Shown here: one piece after another, positions 18,644-26,649 of the stretch
Numbering within the stretch: position 1 is the stretch's first letter
Layout of the letters: every line of letters starts with the position of its first letter
From: Nostoc sp. FACHB-892
Lineage (GTDB): Bacteria; Cyanobacteriota; Cyanobacteriia; Cyanobacteriales; Nostocaceae
DNA: 64,000 bases
NCBI RefSeq assembly: GCF_014698795.1
Contig: NZ_JACJTR010000021.1
Location: 80,399 to 144,398 of the forward strand
Direction: 5' to 3'
Notes under the pieces: model-generated
Seen by the model: only the letters and a program-made list of their open reading frames with translations
Told to the model about the DNA's origin: nothing
Databases searched by the model: none
Translations under genes and position numbers: made by a program

Positions 18644-18698
18644 TAGCCGTCAGACCAAAGTCTGCGGCTATACGAAGTAAGCCTGTATAGGCAGGCTT
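18644..18698. repeat. Two adjacent hairpins between the paired small genes
   Basis: The first is TAGCCG-T-CAGAC, a CAAA loop, then GTCTGCGGCTA (18644-18670). The second is AAGCCTG, a TATAGG loop, then CAGGCTT (18679-18698). They lie after the stop of the 89-aa minus-strand gene and before the promoter of the 123-aa gene, so they could end the first transcript. They also resemble dispersed palindromic repeats of Nostoc genomes. Confidence 0.55.
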
Positions 18699-18726
18699 GA
18701 TTTTCTGCTAAATTCTGCACTATAGC

Positions 18727-18996
18727 TCAAGCCGCTTCTCGCAGTTGTGGTTGTGACGGCACACTCACTTCAGGAAATGAAAGCGAGAGTTGTTCGGCTT
18801 GAGGGACTGCGGCTTGCTGCAAAACTTGAACTTCGATATTCACACTTACTAAATAACTGCCTGTATCAGCACCAACCGCTTCAGCAATTAATTTAGCAAT
18901 GTCTGGGCGTTTGGCAGTCAGTGGGTCACGTAAAATACACCGATCCCATTCATGCTTGGCAGTCGGATTGAGGTTGAGAATGTAATGCTTCATCAT
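18727..18996 (-). CDS. Hypothetical protein (89 aa) behind a duplicated leader
   Basis: This small protein is not recognised. From ATG 18996 the product starts MMKHYILNLNPTAKHEWDRC and ends with a Gln/Ser/Pro-rich tail (LSLSFPEVSVPSQPQLREAA). The frame is open back to 19050, but the extra 18 residues would be encoded by the conserved leader shared with the gene at 17985-18356, so they are probably not protein. An AAGGG about nine bases before ATG 18996 may serve as the ribosome-binding site. There is no membrane segment. Confidence 0.68.
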   Translation of the reverse strand: MMKHYILNLNPTAKHEWDRCILRDPLTAKRPDIAKLIAEAVGADTGSYLVSVNIEVQVLQQAAVPQAEQLSLSFPEVSVPSQPQLREAA

Positions 18997-18998
18997 CG

Positions 18999-19097
18999 AA
19001 CTAACCCTTGAATCCATCTTCCAGAAGGTTTTCACAGAGCCGTTATACATTTCGCTAGGCTTTGTGAACGCTATATCTACTATAGTATATTTGTACT
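18999..19097 (-). promoter_or_regulatory. Conserved leader copy 2 with promoter-like and LexA-box-like sequence
   Basis: The minus strand reads AGTACAAATATACT, then TATAGT, GATATAGCGTTCACAAAGCC, GGCTCTGTGAAAACCTTCTG and GGATTCAAGGGTTAGTT, ending two bases before the start codon of the 89-aa gene. It is clearly the same element as 18402-18504, with scattered substitutions. The ends of the conserved block coincide with a promoter at one side and the start codon at the other. Confidence 0.6.
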
Positions 19098-19440
19098 AAA
19101 AAGGCAATGTCTGAGTGAGAAAGTAGGAAATATAGACTAATTTCTCTCCCCCTGCTCCCCTGCCTCCCCTCAACAGCTAACTTTATTAACCGAACTGTAT
19201 TGGTGCTACATCCCATTGTTTTATGGGCTGTGTTTTAATCCAAACGCGAAAAATCAAAACGCGATACCTAAGTTGGGCAAAGCCAACGCCACATTTATCT
19301 ATTTTCTTTTTCTCAAATTTGGTAGCGTGTGTAAATCCCCAATCTGCAATTCAAGAAAATCTGCCCATAGGTAAGTTCTAACATCATGGTATTGCAACTA
19401 AGCTTACAAAGTAACGCCTAATTTATATATAAATTGCTAT
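19098..19440. other. Intergenic region upstream of the antiporter gene
   Basis: No gene was recognised. It contains a CTCCCCCTGCTCCCCTGCC-type short tandem repeat (about 19143-19170). The rest looks like ordinary spacer and presumably contains the antiporter promoter. Confidence 0.4.
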
Positions 19441-20739
19441 ATGGTAGATATCTATATTATTGACCTATTTGTGATTGGTCTACTTCTACTGATAGTCACA
19501 TTAGGGTCAGGTTGGATTGCTCGCTTACCTCTTTCTTTTGCTATTATCTACCTACTAGTTGGTATTTTGCTAGGTCCTTACGCCTTTGGGCTGATTCAAT
19601 TACGTCGAGATGAAGTTTTTAATGCCGAACTGCTAGAAAAAATAACAGAACTTGTAGTAATTATTTCTGTGTTTAGCTGCGGTTTAAAAATAGTTCGTCC
19701 TTTAAGATTGGGGGATTGGGGTATTACAGCCCGATTGGTTATATTTTTGATGCCAATTTCCATCTTTGCTCTGGCTGTTGTGGGTAAATTCTTTTTAGGA
19801 ATGAATTGGGGAGAAGCGATTTTATTAGGAGCAATTCTTGCACCTACCGATCCAGTATTAGCATCAGAAGTACAACTTACCGATACAAATGACCAAGATG
19901 AGTTGAGATTTGGTTTAACTTCTGAAGGTGGCTTAAATGATGCTTTAGCTTTTCCCTTCGTTTATTTTGGCATTCATGCATTAAAAGATGACAACTGGGG
20001 CAACTGGTTTAAAGAGTGGATTGCGGTTGATTTAATTTGGGCGATCGCAGCTGGCATTGTTATGGGAATTGTTGTCGCCAAATCTATAGTTTGGATTGAA
20101 AAAAGAATTCAAAAACGCCGTCGTGCCGATAAGCTAATGGAAGATTTTATTGCTATCAGCACAATTCTACTAACTTATTCCTTAACAGAAATGGTGAATG
20201 GCTATGGATTTTTGGCAGTATTTGTTGCTGGCTTAGTTGTCCAACGCAGTTACAGAAATCCTGAAAAACCGCTAGCACAGTTGGAATTTGTTGAGCAAGT
20301 TGAAAAGCTCCTAGAAGTTGGGACAATTTTAGTATTGGGTTCAATATTATTATTGCAGCCAATCCTTAAGTATGGTATGCAATCTTTATTAGTTATAATT
20401 TTATTATTATTCATAATCCGACCTGTAGGAGTTTGGATTAGCACAATAGGTAAACGCCCTGTAGAGGCACACCGCCGAACCATGCACCCAGGAACTAGGT
20501 GGTTGTTTGGATGGTTTGGTATTCGCGGCGTAGGCTCTTTATATTATCTTGCCTATGCGTTTGGTAATGGCTTAAAAGGTGAAGCAGCCGAACAAATTGC
20601 TTGGATAACTTACACTACTATTGTGGCTTCTGTGATTATACATGGCATTAGTGCAACTCCATTAATGAAGTGGTATGAGCGCAATATTGTTAATCGGAGA
20701 AATGCTACTCCTCCTGCCACAATAGATGAATTTGAGTAA
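19441..20739 (+). CDS. Cation:proton antiporter (CPA1/NhaP-type)
   Basis: A 432-residue integral membrane protein with about 12 hydrophobic segments, belonging to the monovalent cation:proton antiporter family that exports Na+ or K+ in exchange for H+. The family core motif with paired acidic residues is seen in GAILAPTDPVLASEVQ (ion-binding Asp), followed by LTSEGGLNDALAFPFVY, and a late GWFGIRGVGSLYYLAYA segment also typical of NhaP-like carriers. It has no large cytoplasmic C-terminal domain. ATG 19441 begins right at the first hydrophobic segment. It is a single gene, ending in front of a palindromic repeat. Confidence 0.93.
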   Translation: MVDIYIIDLFVIGLLLLIVTLGSGWIARLPLSFAIIYLLVGILLGPYAFGLIQLRRDEVFNAELLEKITELVVIISVFSCGLKIVRPLRLGDWGITARLVIFLMPISIFALAVVGKFFLGMNWGEAILLGAILAPTDPVLASEVQLTDTNDQDELRFGLTSEGGLNDALAFPFVYFGIHALKDDNWGNWFKEWIAVDLIWAIAAGIVMGIVVAKSIVWIEKRIQKRRRADKLMEDFIAISTILLTYSLTEMVNGYGFLAVFVAGLVVQRSYRNPEKPLAQLEFVEQVEKLLEVGTILVLGSILLLQPILKYGMQSLLVIILLLFIIRPVGVWISTIGKRPVEAHRRTMHPGTRWLFGWFGIRGVGSLYYLAYAFGNGLKGEAAEQIAWITYTTIVASVIIHGISATPLMKWYERNIVNRRNATPPATIDEFE

Positions 20740-20752
20740 AAGCAATTTTTGT

Positions 20753-20833
20753 TTGTAGGGTGTGGCATATCAAAGCTTAACGTACTTTAAGTTTTTAGTG
20801 GTGCCGTACTCTCAGCGATAACACACCCTACAA
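20753..20833. repeat. 81-bp element with perfect 12-bp terminal inverted repeats
   Basis: The left end TTGTAGGGTGTG (20753-20764) is the exact reverse complement of the right end CACACCCTACAA (20822-20833). The 57-bp interior is not coding. It lies 13 bases after the antiporter stop, so it may also act as a transcript end. No clear target-site duplication was seen. Confidence 0.7.
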
Positions 20834-20844
20834 TTTAATCTTCT

Positions 20845-20925
20845 AAACCTAACTTAAAACCGGACAGAGGCTTTGAATATTACTCCCATTCCCTACAAGA
20901 GAGGGGGTTAAGAGTTAGGTCTATA
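20845..20925 (-). repeat. Dispersed repeat, family B (inverted copy)
   Basis: Read on the minus strand, the blocks AGACCTAACTCTTAACCCCC, AGGGAATGGGAGTAATATTC and AAAGCCTCTGTCCGG follow the same order as the copies at 17855-17945 and 25209-25303. It lies just downstream of the small exported-protein gene. Confidence 0.7.
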
Positions 20926-20929
20926 TTTC

Positions 20930-21319
20930 CTATTTACCTGTCACCTTTTCAATAACTTCTTTCGCTTTCTCACCAAAAGTTTCTGGGGGATTTTGTGCTT
21001 GTTCAGCCTTCAAATTCCTTTCGTAAGTCTTCTCTAGAGTAGTAAGATTTTTTGAATCTTTTATTGCTTGCTCATAAGCTTCTTGTCGTTCTTCTTCTTG
21101 AATACCAATACCTGGGTCAAATTCGTTAGCACGATTAATTTTTTCTTCAGAATTTGGTTTATACTCTGGGGGTATTAGCTTTAATTCTTCAAGAGTAGTT
21201 GCATAACTAGCTTGCTGAACGAAAATGAAAGAACCTGACAAGCTAATGAAAATAATTAAACCAATAACCAAACAGCTTGAACGTAATACTTGTTTTAAAG
21301 TTAATAGAATTTTTTGCAC
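20930..21319 (-). CDS. Small exported protein of unknown function
   Basis: A 129-residue protein with an N-terminal basic segment and one hydrophobic helix (about residues 16-35) ending at ...QASYA, a likely signal peptide. The mature part is short, charged and helical (EEERQEAYEQAIKDSKNLTTLEKTYERNLKAEQ), ending in GEKAKEVIEKVTGK. Similar small exported helical proteins in Nostoc are sometimes annotated as low-temperature-induced, but that label is only a weak resemblance here. A GGAG lies about ten bases upstream of ATG 21319. Confidence 0.72.
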   Translation of the reverse strand: MQKILLTLKQVLRSSCLVIGLIIFISLSGSFIFVQQASYATTLEELKLIPPEYKPNSEEKINRANEFDPGIGIQEEERQEAYEQAIKDSKNLTTLEKTYERNLKAEQAQNPPETFGEKAKEVIEKVTGK

Positions 21320-21455
21320 GAAAAACTCCTCCTGTTGTTCTGTTATAAGCCTTGGTTATGTATAAATATATTCAATACTTCAGGCTCACAGGCATCCTAA
21401 ATGTTTAGGTACAGTTTTTACTTCTACCGCAAGGTATATTAATTTTCACATCTAG

Positions 21456-21481
21456 TAGGGGCGTACATTTGTACGCCCCTA
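21456..21481. terminator. Perfect 11-bp inverted repeat, possible terminator or dispersed palindrome
   Basis: TAGGGGCGTAC, an ATTT loop, then GTACGCCCCTA forms a strong hairpin. It lies after the 3' end of the minus-strand saccharopine-dehydrogenase-like gene, where a transcript end is expected. The same GC-rich palindrome type is widespread in Nostoc genomes, so it may simply be a repeat. Confidence 0.5.
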
Positions 21482-21551
21482 CCTATGTATCTTAATATTT
21501 CGTAAAATCGGATAGAATTCTTACCAGTGTGCCTAACCTAAGCGTATTAAC

Positions 21552-22658
21552 CTATAACCAACTGTGATTAACTTTAATTCCTCGGCTTTGCATTACTTCT
21601 TCAAATAAATCTGTTGGAAGTGCTTCTTCCACAGTAAAAACACCTGGTTTTTTAAGTTTACCTTCTAGCAATAATTGAGCAATACTACCTGTGCCGCAAC
21701 CAGAAGCCACTGCTGTATTTTCATGCACTACAGTTGAACAATAAACGGCGGTTTCACCATCTTTTTGCCCTGTAACTTCTGAACGAACTGCTACACCAAT
21801 CCCAGTAAAGTTATTAGTGACATCTGTCATTGAATGGCTGACATGAGACAGAAATTCAATCATGTAACGACGCTGCATTAACCACTTGGGAAAAATATGT
21901 GCCGCAATCCAGGTTAGGTGATTGTAAAAATCGGGAACAGAGCCAAACTTAGTAATTACAGTTTTTACTGATGGGAAAGCTTTGGGCAGTGTAAAGGTTT
22001 CTGGCATATCAAACCAGTAAACTCCGGTGCGTCCATAGGGAGGTGGAAAATCAACTAATTCTCTTTCACTATAAGGCTTGATTATCTTCCATTTTCCATC
22101 TATCCAAGTCTCAAAAGGATACTGCAACCCAAGAAAAGTTGTCCGCATCACTGTAATGCCAGCACCGCCAGAACCCGAAACTAAATAACTTAAATGGATC
22201 TTTTCTGGTTTATCAAATTGTTCAACACCTTGACGCACCATGCTGTTAGAAATACCAGGAAAAATGCCAGTATTAATAATTGCTGTCACACCAGCAGCAG
22301 CAGCTTGTTCATTATAATTGAGAGCTTTGCTGGTATAAGAACGATGATCGCTGACATCTACATAATTAACGCCTTGAGCAATACAGGTTTCAAGAACATT
22401 AGTATCTCGATAGTGAAATGGGCCAGCACAATGGATGACTAAGTTAGAGTTTGCGATCGCATCTTGCAACTTGTCAACTTCTGCCAAATCCAACACCAAA
22501 AACTCAACTTGTCCTCCTGAAGACAAGCTAACAGCCTTCCCAAACTCCGCAGAACGTCCAGTAATCGTAATTTGAGCTTGCGTATGGGTAGCGAGATCAT
22601 GAGCAACACTGCTACCAATCCGCCCTCGTCCACCTAGAATTAAAACGCTGTCTGTCAT
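21552..22658 (-). CDS. Saccharopine dehydrogenase-like NAD(P)-binding oxidoreductase
   Basis: A 368-residue protein with an N-terminal Rossmann nucleotide-binding motif (LILGGRGRIGSSVAHDL) and further segments typical of the saccharopine dehydrogenase NADP-binding family (LVIHCAGPFHYRDTNVLETC; GVNYVDVSDHRSYT; INTGIFPGISNSMVRQG). Family members act in lysine metabolism or as lipid and trans-acting reductases; the substrate of this one cannot be assigned. It is monocistronic, divergent from the methyltransferase gene at 22856. It ends in NHSWL. Confidence 0.87.
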   Translation of the reverse strand: MTDSVLILGGRGRIGSSVAHDLATHTQAQITITGRSAEFGKAVSLSSGGQVEFLVLDLAEVDKLQDAIANSNLVIHCAGPFHYRDTNVLETCIAQGVNYVDVSDHRSYTSKALNYNEQAAAAGVTAIINTGIFPGISNSMVRQGVEQFDKPEKIHLSYLVSGSGGAGITVMRTTFLGLQYPFETWIDGKWKIIKPYSERELVDFPPPYGRTGVYWFDMPETFTLPKAFPSVKTVITKFGSVPDFYNHLTWIAAHIFPKWLMQRRYMIEFLSHVSHSMTDVTNNFTGIGVAVRSEVTGQKDGETAVYCSTVVHENTAVASGCGTGSIAQLLLEGKLKKPGVFTVEEALPTDLFEEVMQSRGIKVNHSWL

Positions 22659-22855
22659 TACTCCAGATTCGCAACACTAACCTTATTTCATCAGTTTTGT
22701 GTCCTGTTTGCCATCGGTTATAAGTATGACTTGCCTTTACAATCAAGGCAGAGTTTTTAATTAAAGTTAAATTGCTCCCCGTACTAACCTGTATTCATTG
22801 TTGATCTGCTAATATGCCAATGATGTCATCAGCCTACTGCAAAGGAACAGCAAGT

Positions 22856-23593
22856 ATGGAGCAGACAGGCCCAAATTTCTATGATGATGAGGCGGTTTTT
22901 GCAACCTATATGCGCCATCGTCAACGTATAGATACACCGAATGATACCCTTGAAAAGCCAGTGATGATGGATCTGATTCGACCCATTACTGGTAAACATA
23001 TCCTCGATTTAGGATGTGGCGATGCGGCAATTGGGCGAGAACTCTTTGATCGCGGCGCTGCGAGCTACACTGGTATCGAAGGCTCACACAAGATGGCTGC
23101 CGTCGCAACCAAAACACTTGCTGATACGAATGGTCAGATCATTGAGCAGACGATTGAGAATTGGATATATCCACAGGCAGCATTTGATTTAGTTATTGCG
23201 CGACTCTCTCTGCATTATGTCGCTGATTTAGCACCAATTTGCACCCAGATATTCCACACACTCACACCTGGGGGACTGTTTGTTTTTTCGGTCGAGCATC
23301 CTGTAATTACTTCTTCTGACGCTGGATGGACTTCTGGGACGCTCCGCCAAGATTGGATTATCGATAACTATTTTACGACTGGACTGCGAGTTACGGATTG
23401 GCTCGGTGGCACGGTGCAAAAGTATCACCGCACGGTGGAAGACTATTTTCATCTCCTCAATGCAGCTGGATTTATCATTGAGGATTTGCGTGAAGCGTGT
23501 CCGCAACGCGAACACTTTCAAGACGTGCAAATCTATGAGCGACGAAAGCGTATTCCTCTGTTTTTGATATTCGCAGCACGTAAGCCTGGATAG
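22856..23593 (+). CDS. Class I SAM-dependent methyltransferase
   Basis: A 245-residue methyltransferase. SAM-binding motif I is HILDLGCGDAAIGRELFDRG, followed by the acidic loop YTGIEGS and motif IV-like FDLVIARLSLHYVADLAP, typical of the Methyltransf_11/25 group acting on small molecules. The open frame reaches back to 22814, but ATG 22856 has AAGGA nine bases upstream and starts the conserved part. Base composition is somewhat richer in GC than neighbouring genes, which may indicate acquisition by transfer. The acceptor is unknown. It is convergent with crtD. Confidence 0.88.
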   Translation: MEQTGPNFYDDEAVFATYMRHRQRIDTPNDTLEKPVMMDLIRPITGKHILDLGCGDAAIGRELFDRGAASYTGIEGSHKMAAVATKTLADTNGQIIEQTIENWIYPQAAFDLVIARLSLHYVADLAPICTQIFHTLTPGGLFVFSVEHPVITSSDAGWTSGTLRQDWIIDNYFTTGLRVTDWLGGTVQKYHRTVEDYFHLLNAAGFIIEDLREACPQREHFQDVQIYERRKRIPLFLIFAARKPG

Positions 23594-23611
23594 CACAAGC
23601 GCATCTAATTT

Positions 23612-25120
23612 TTAGGCTTCAATTTGCCTAACTACCGTCAGCGCCGAATAACTCACCCCAGCCGTACCTTCGCCGGGATGGGTGGAGTCACCAACTAACC
23701 ACAAATTTTGGATGGGTGTACGATTGGCGAATCCAAAGGGGCCAAAGGTAGGAATTCTTTGACCAATACCGCCAACTATACCGCGATCGCGAGCTGTGAA
23801 ATGGGCAAAAGTGCGCGGTGTTGCCGCTTCTTGATAAATAATCGTTTCTGGTTTGAGATAAAAGTATTGAGCAAGACGAGCGATCGCTTCTTGGGTAAAC
23901 TTTTCTTTTAGTTTTTCATAATCTTCAGTCTCCCACCACTGTGCAGGATCGACAAATGAAGAAGCAATAATTGTCGCTTTCCCCTCTGGTGCGCGGCCAT
24001 CTCCAGGATGACTGACGGAAACAAATAAGGAATTATTCTCGCCAATGGGGCCATTGACATCGTACAGAAATTGCAGGTGCGGAGGGCATTCAGGCGGAAT
24101 CGCGCTGGCATCTACACCCAAATAAACTACAAATGCGCCCGATGCTTGGGGCAGTTTTTCCACCCGATTTTTATATCCAGATGGTGCTTGTTCTCCCAAT
24201 AACTGCACCAAGTTTTGCACGGTGACATTGCTAACTATGTGGTCAGCAGCTTCTGTCCAGACTTCGCCAGTTTTCTGATTTCTAATGACTACAGCAGTAG
24301 CTTTGCCGTTTTCTACTTTGATTTGTTCTACAGTGTGGCGCATCAACAACTTGCCGCCATCTCTTTCTAAGGATTGTACCAAGCGATCGCTTAATACTTG
24401 CATACTTCCCTGGAGGTGAAACAATCCTTGGGGCAGTTGGGATACACTCAACGCTGTGGCTGCATAAAGTAATGCTGTCTGTTCTGCATCCACCTGGGAG
24501 TAGAGCTTCAATTGCAAATCTAAAAAAGTTCTCAGTCTTTGGTCATTTCCCAATCCACATAACCGTAAAGCATCTCCTACCGTAAACAAAGTGAAGGGGA
24601 CGGTAATTAATGTACTGGGACGCACCGCTTGCGCTAGTTGCCACAAATCCCATAAATTACGTGGTGGTAGCACCGGGTCGCGTCCTTGAAATTCCCAACT
24701 GGCATCAAACAAAGTTGCCATCAATTGCCAGAATGGTTCGCTACCAGGAAACTGTTTTTGTCGTTCCTCTTGCCATTTCTCTTGGTCGCGCCAGACATTA
24801 ATCGGTGTGCTTTCCCCAGGTAAATAGACCGCACAAGCCGGATCACAAGGCGTTGCTTGTGGCAAATCTATTTCTAATTCTGAGAAAATGCGGTGGTGAA
24901 TTCCCCCTGGTTCCAACCCCGCCACCTGAGTTGCGCCCACATCAAAGGTAAATCCCTGGCGTTTAAATGTTGAAGCACAGCCTCCGGGGACGAGAGCCTG
25001 ATCCAAAATTAAGACGCTGTAACCTCTATGAGCTAATAATGCTCCAGCAGTCAGTCCACCTATTCCCGCACCGATAACAACAACATGAGAGTTACTTTTG
25101 TCAAGAGAAATGCTGGACAT
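23612..25120 (-). CDS. crtD: Carotenoid C-3',4' desaturase (CrtD-type), FAD-dependent
   Basis: A 502-residue flavoprotein of the phytoene desaturase/CrtI-CrtD family. It has the N-terminal dinucleotide fold GAGIGGLTAGALLAHRGY (residues 17-34), GGCASTFKRQGFTFDVGATQ, and the C-terminal FAD motif LWLVGDSTHPGEGTAGVSYSAL. Length and the C-terminal IPTFGPFGFANRTPIQNL segment match cyanobacterial CrtD, which introduces the 3',4' double bond of myxol-type carotenoids. It could alternatively be a related carotenoid isomerase or desaturase; CrtD is preferred on overall resemblance. It stands alone here. Confidence 0.82.
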   Translation of the reverse strand: MSSISLDKSNSHVVVIGAGIGGLTAGALLAHRGYSVLILDQALVPGGCASTFKRQGFTFDVGATQVAGLEPGGIHHRIFSELEIDLPQATPCDPACAVYLPGESTPINVWRDQEKWQEERQKQFPGSEPFWQLMATLFDASWEFQGRDPVLPPRNLWDLWQLAQAVRPSTLITVPFTLFTVGDALRLCGLGNDQRLRTFLDLQLKLYSQVDAEQTALLYAATALSVSQLPQGLFHLQGSMQVLSDRLVQSLERDGGKLLMRHTVEQIKVENGKATAVVIRNQKTGEVWTEAADHIVSNVTVQNLVQLLGEQAPSGYKNRVEKLPQASGAFVVYLGVDASAIPPECPPHLQFLYDVNGPIGENNSLFVSVSHPGDGRAPEGKATIIASSFVDPAQWWETEDYEKLKEKFTQEAIARLAQYFYLKPETIIYQEAATPRTFAHFTARDRGIVGGIGQRIPTFGPFGFANRTPIQNLWLVGDSTHPGEGTAGVSYSALTVVRQIEA

Positions 25121-25208
25121 CGATTAGTTTCTTTAAATTTCTTAATATTCTTACTCATAATTTTACCTTAATCTCTAAGTTGAATGGGATCCGATTTCTC
25201 AGTTGAGA

Positions 25209-25303
25209 CAATACAGACCTAACCCCCAACCCCTTCCCTATAAGGGAAGGGGAGTAAGATTCAAAGCCTCTCTCTTAAAAGGAGAGAGGTCAAAGTCTAT
25301 TGC
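25209..25303 (+). repeat. Dispersed repeat, family B
   Basis: This is the best-preserved copy. CAATACAGACCTAACCCCC is followed by CCCTATAAGGGAAGGGG, AGTAAGATTCAAAGCC, CTCTCTC/GGAGAGAGG and GGTCAAAGTCTATTGCA. The ends are weakly inverted (CAATACAGACC against GGTCAAAGTCTATTG). It is non-coding and lies in the 323-bp gap between crtD and the CPT-like gene, where nothing else was recognised apart from the two 5' regions. Confidence 0.8.
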
Positions 25304-25444
25304 ATACAAACGAGAAGCGCTATATTATCCACGCGGTATAAGAGCATAACTGAGGCATCAGCTGAGATAGAAGCATTTTCAATTGCCGATTCAACGTTTT
25401 AGCTTTAACGTGGAACTGCTAACTATATATATTGAGGAGCAATC

Positions 25445-26071
25445 ATGGGGCAGACACAGGAGCTAGGACAGATTATCATCCTGAATGGTGCCCCACGATC
25501 AGGGAAGTCGAGCATTGTCGCAGTTATCCAGGAGACATTTGATGGTCTTTGGATGAACTTGGGTGTCGATAGGTTTATGCAAATGACTCCCCCACGATAC
25601 CTGCCTGGGATCGGTCTGCGGCCAGGGGGAGAACGCCAGGACATCGAACCTCTTGTTCCTATTCTGTACAGCGCCATGTATGAGTCCATCGCCGCCCACA
25701 GCCGCTTGGGTCTGAATGTCGTGGTTGATGTTGGACACCATGATGCCTACGCAATCCCACGGGGCATTTTAGCCGATAGTGCGCGGCGTTTGAACGGATT
25801 GCCGGTCTTGTTTGTAGGCGTTTGTTGCCCCATTGAAACCATTATGGAACGGCGACAAAACACAGGGGGGAAAGTGGGAAGTACAGCCGACTCGTTGATG
25901 CCACATCCGGTTCAGTTATGGCAACGTGAAGTTCACATCCCTGGCATCTATGATCTTGAAGTCGATACCTCGTTGTTAAGCCCAGGTGCGTGTGCAGAGG
26001 TGATACGTCAGCACCTCGCAAATATTCCAGCATCGTCGGCATTCCAACGACTTGCTGCACACCATATTTAA
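25445..26071 (+). CDS. Chloramphenicol phosphotransferase-like (CPT) P-loop kinase
   Basis: A 208-residue P-loop protein. Walker A is GAPRSGKSS (residues 15-23), followed by WMNLGVDRFMQMTPPRYLPG (the conserved Asp region that in CPT positions the substrate) and NVVVDVGHH, as in chloramphenicol 3-O-phosphotransferases and related small kinases. A resistance function should not be assumed, as most members phosphorylate unknown small molecules. It is GC-richer than its neighbours and lies next to a tandem array and gene debris, suggesting horizontal gain. ATG 25445 follows GAGGAGC. Confidence 0.85.
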   Translation: MGQTQELGQIIILNGAPRSGKSSIVAVIQETFDGLWMNLGVDRFMQMTPPRYLPGIGLRPGGERQDIEPLVPILYSAMYESIAAHSRLGLNVVVDVGHHDAYAIPRGILADSARRLNGLPVLFVGVCCPIETIMERRQNTGGKVGSTADSLMPHPVQLWQREVHIPGIYDLEVDTSLLSPGACAEVIRQHLANIPASSAFQRLAAHHI

Positions 26072-26099
26072 GCTGTACTTATCAATAATTGCAACTGTA

Positions 26100-26338
26100 G
26101 CGGCTCCCGAACTTATGGAAGCGGCTCCCGAACTTATGGGAGCAGCTACCGAACTTATGGAAGCAGCTCCCGAACTTATGGGAGCGGTTCCCGAACTTAT
26201 GGGAGCGGTTCCCGAACTTATGGGAGCGGCTCCCGAACTTATGGGAGCGGTTCCCGAACTTATGGGAGCGGCTCCCGAACTTATGGGAGCGGTTCCCGAA
26301 CTTATGGGAGCGGTTCCCGGACTTATGGGAGCGGTCTA
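26100..26338 (+). repeat. 21-bp tandem repeat array (11 units), each unit palindromic
   Basis: Eleven in-tandem 21-bp units of the type GCGGTTCCCGAACTTATGG plus GA. The inner GCTCCC...GGGAGC halves make each copy a small hairpin. Early units vary (GGAAGC, GCTACC) while later ones are nearly identical. The array starts about 30 bases after the CPT-like gene. Because 21 is a multiple of three, one frame reads as a (A/V)PELMGA heptad repeat from TTG 26052, but nothing else supports a protein. Confidence 0.85.
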
Positions 26339-26420
26339 ACTCATGACCGGAGTGGTCTCAATACAGTTCGGTTAAGATCCCCCCGCCTACGGCGACCCCC
26401 TTTTTAAGGGGGTAAATAGA

Positions 26421-26588
26421 AGGAAGAGCAGCCAAATGGCTACAAGATTGGGCACAGCGTTTACAGTGATCATTATCGTGTTTTTCACATTCACTGGCAC
26501 AGCGATCGCAAGCTTCTGCACAATTTTGCACATTTGAGCATGGAGAATCGTTTTCAAGTAAAAAAGGATTTAGAAGAAAATCCTTCTT
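26421..26588 (-). pseudogene. Remnant of a four-helix-bundle copper-binding (DUF326, Cys-rich) protein
   Basis: The reverse strand reads ...LLENDSPCSNVQNCAEACDR, then CASECEKHDNDHCKRCAQSC and SHLAALP, with the CxxxC spacing of the C-terminal half of DUF326/Csp-type copper-storage proteins. There is an in-frame stop upstream (TAA at 26589-26591), no start codon, and the N-terminal half is missing. After LAALP the frame runs into a GGGGG-rich repeat. It is a 5'-truncated relic. Confidence 0.78.
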
Positions 26589-26649
26589 TTAAATTTGTGG
26601 GTTGCATCAGCGATAATTGCCCGCAGCTACTCAATTACTCTAAAATTAG

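Noticed and set aside
25445..26071. Chloramphenicol resistance gene
   Set aside because: The CPT-like family is broad; the fold is clear but the drug specificity cannot be inferred.
26052..26339. 95-codon open frame across the 21-bp array, reading as PELMGA heptads
   Set aside because: It begins with TTG inside the end of the CPT-like gene, has no ribosome-binding site and is open only because the 21-bp period keeps the frame.
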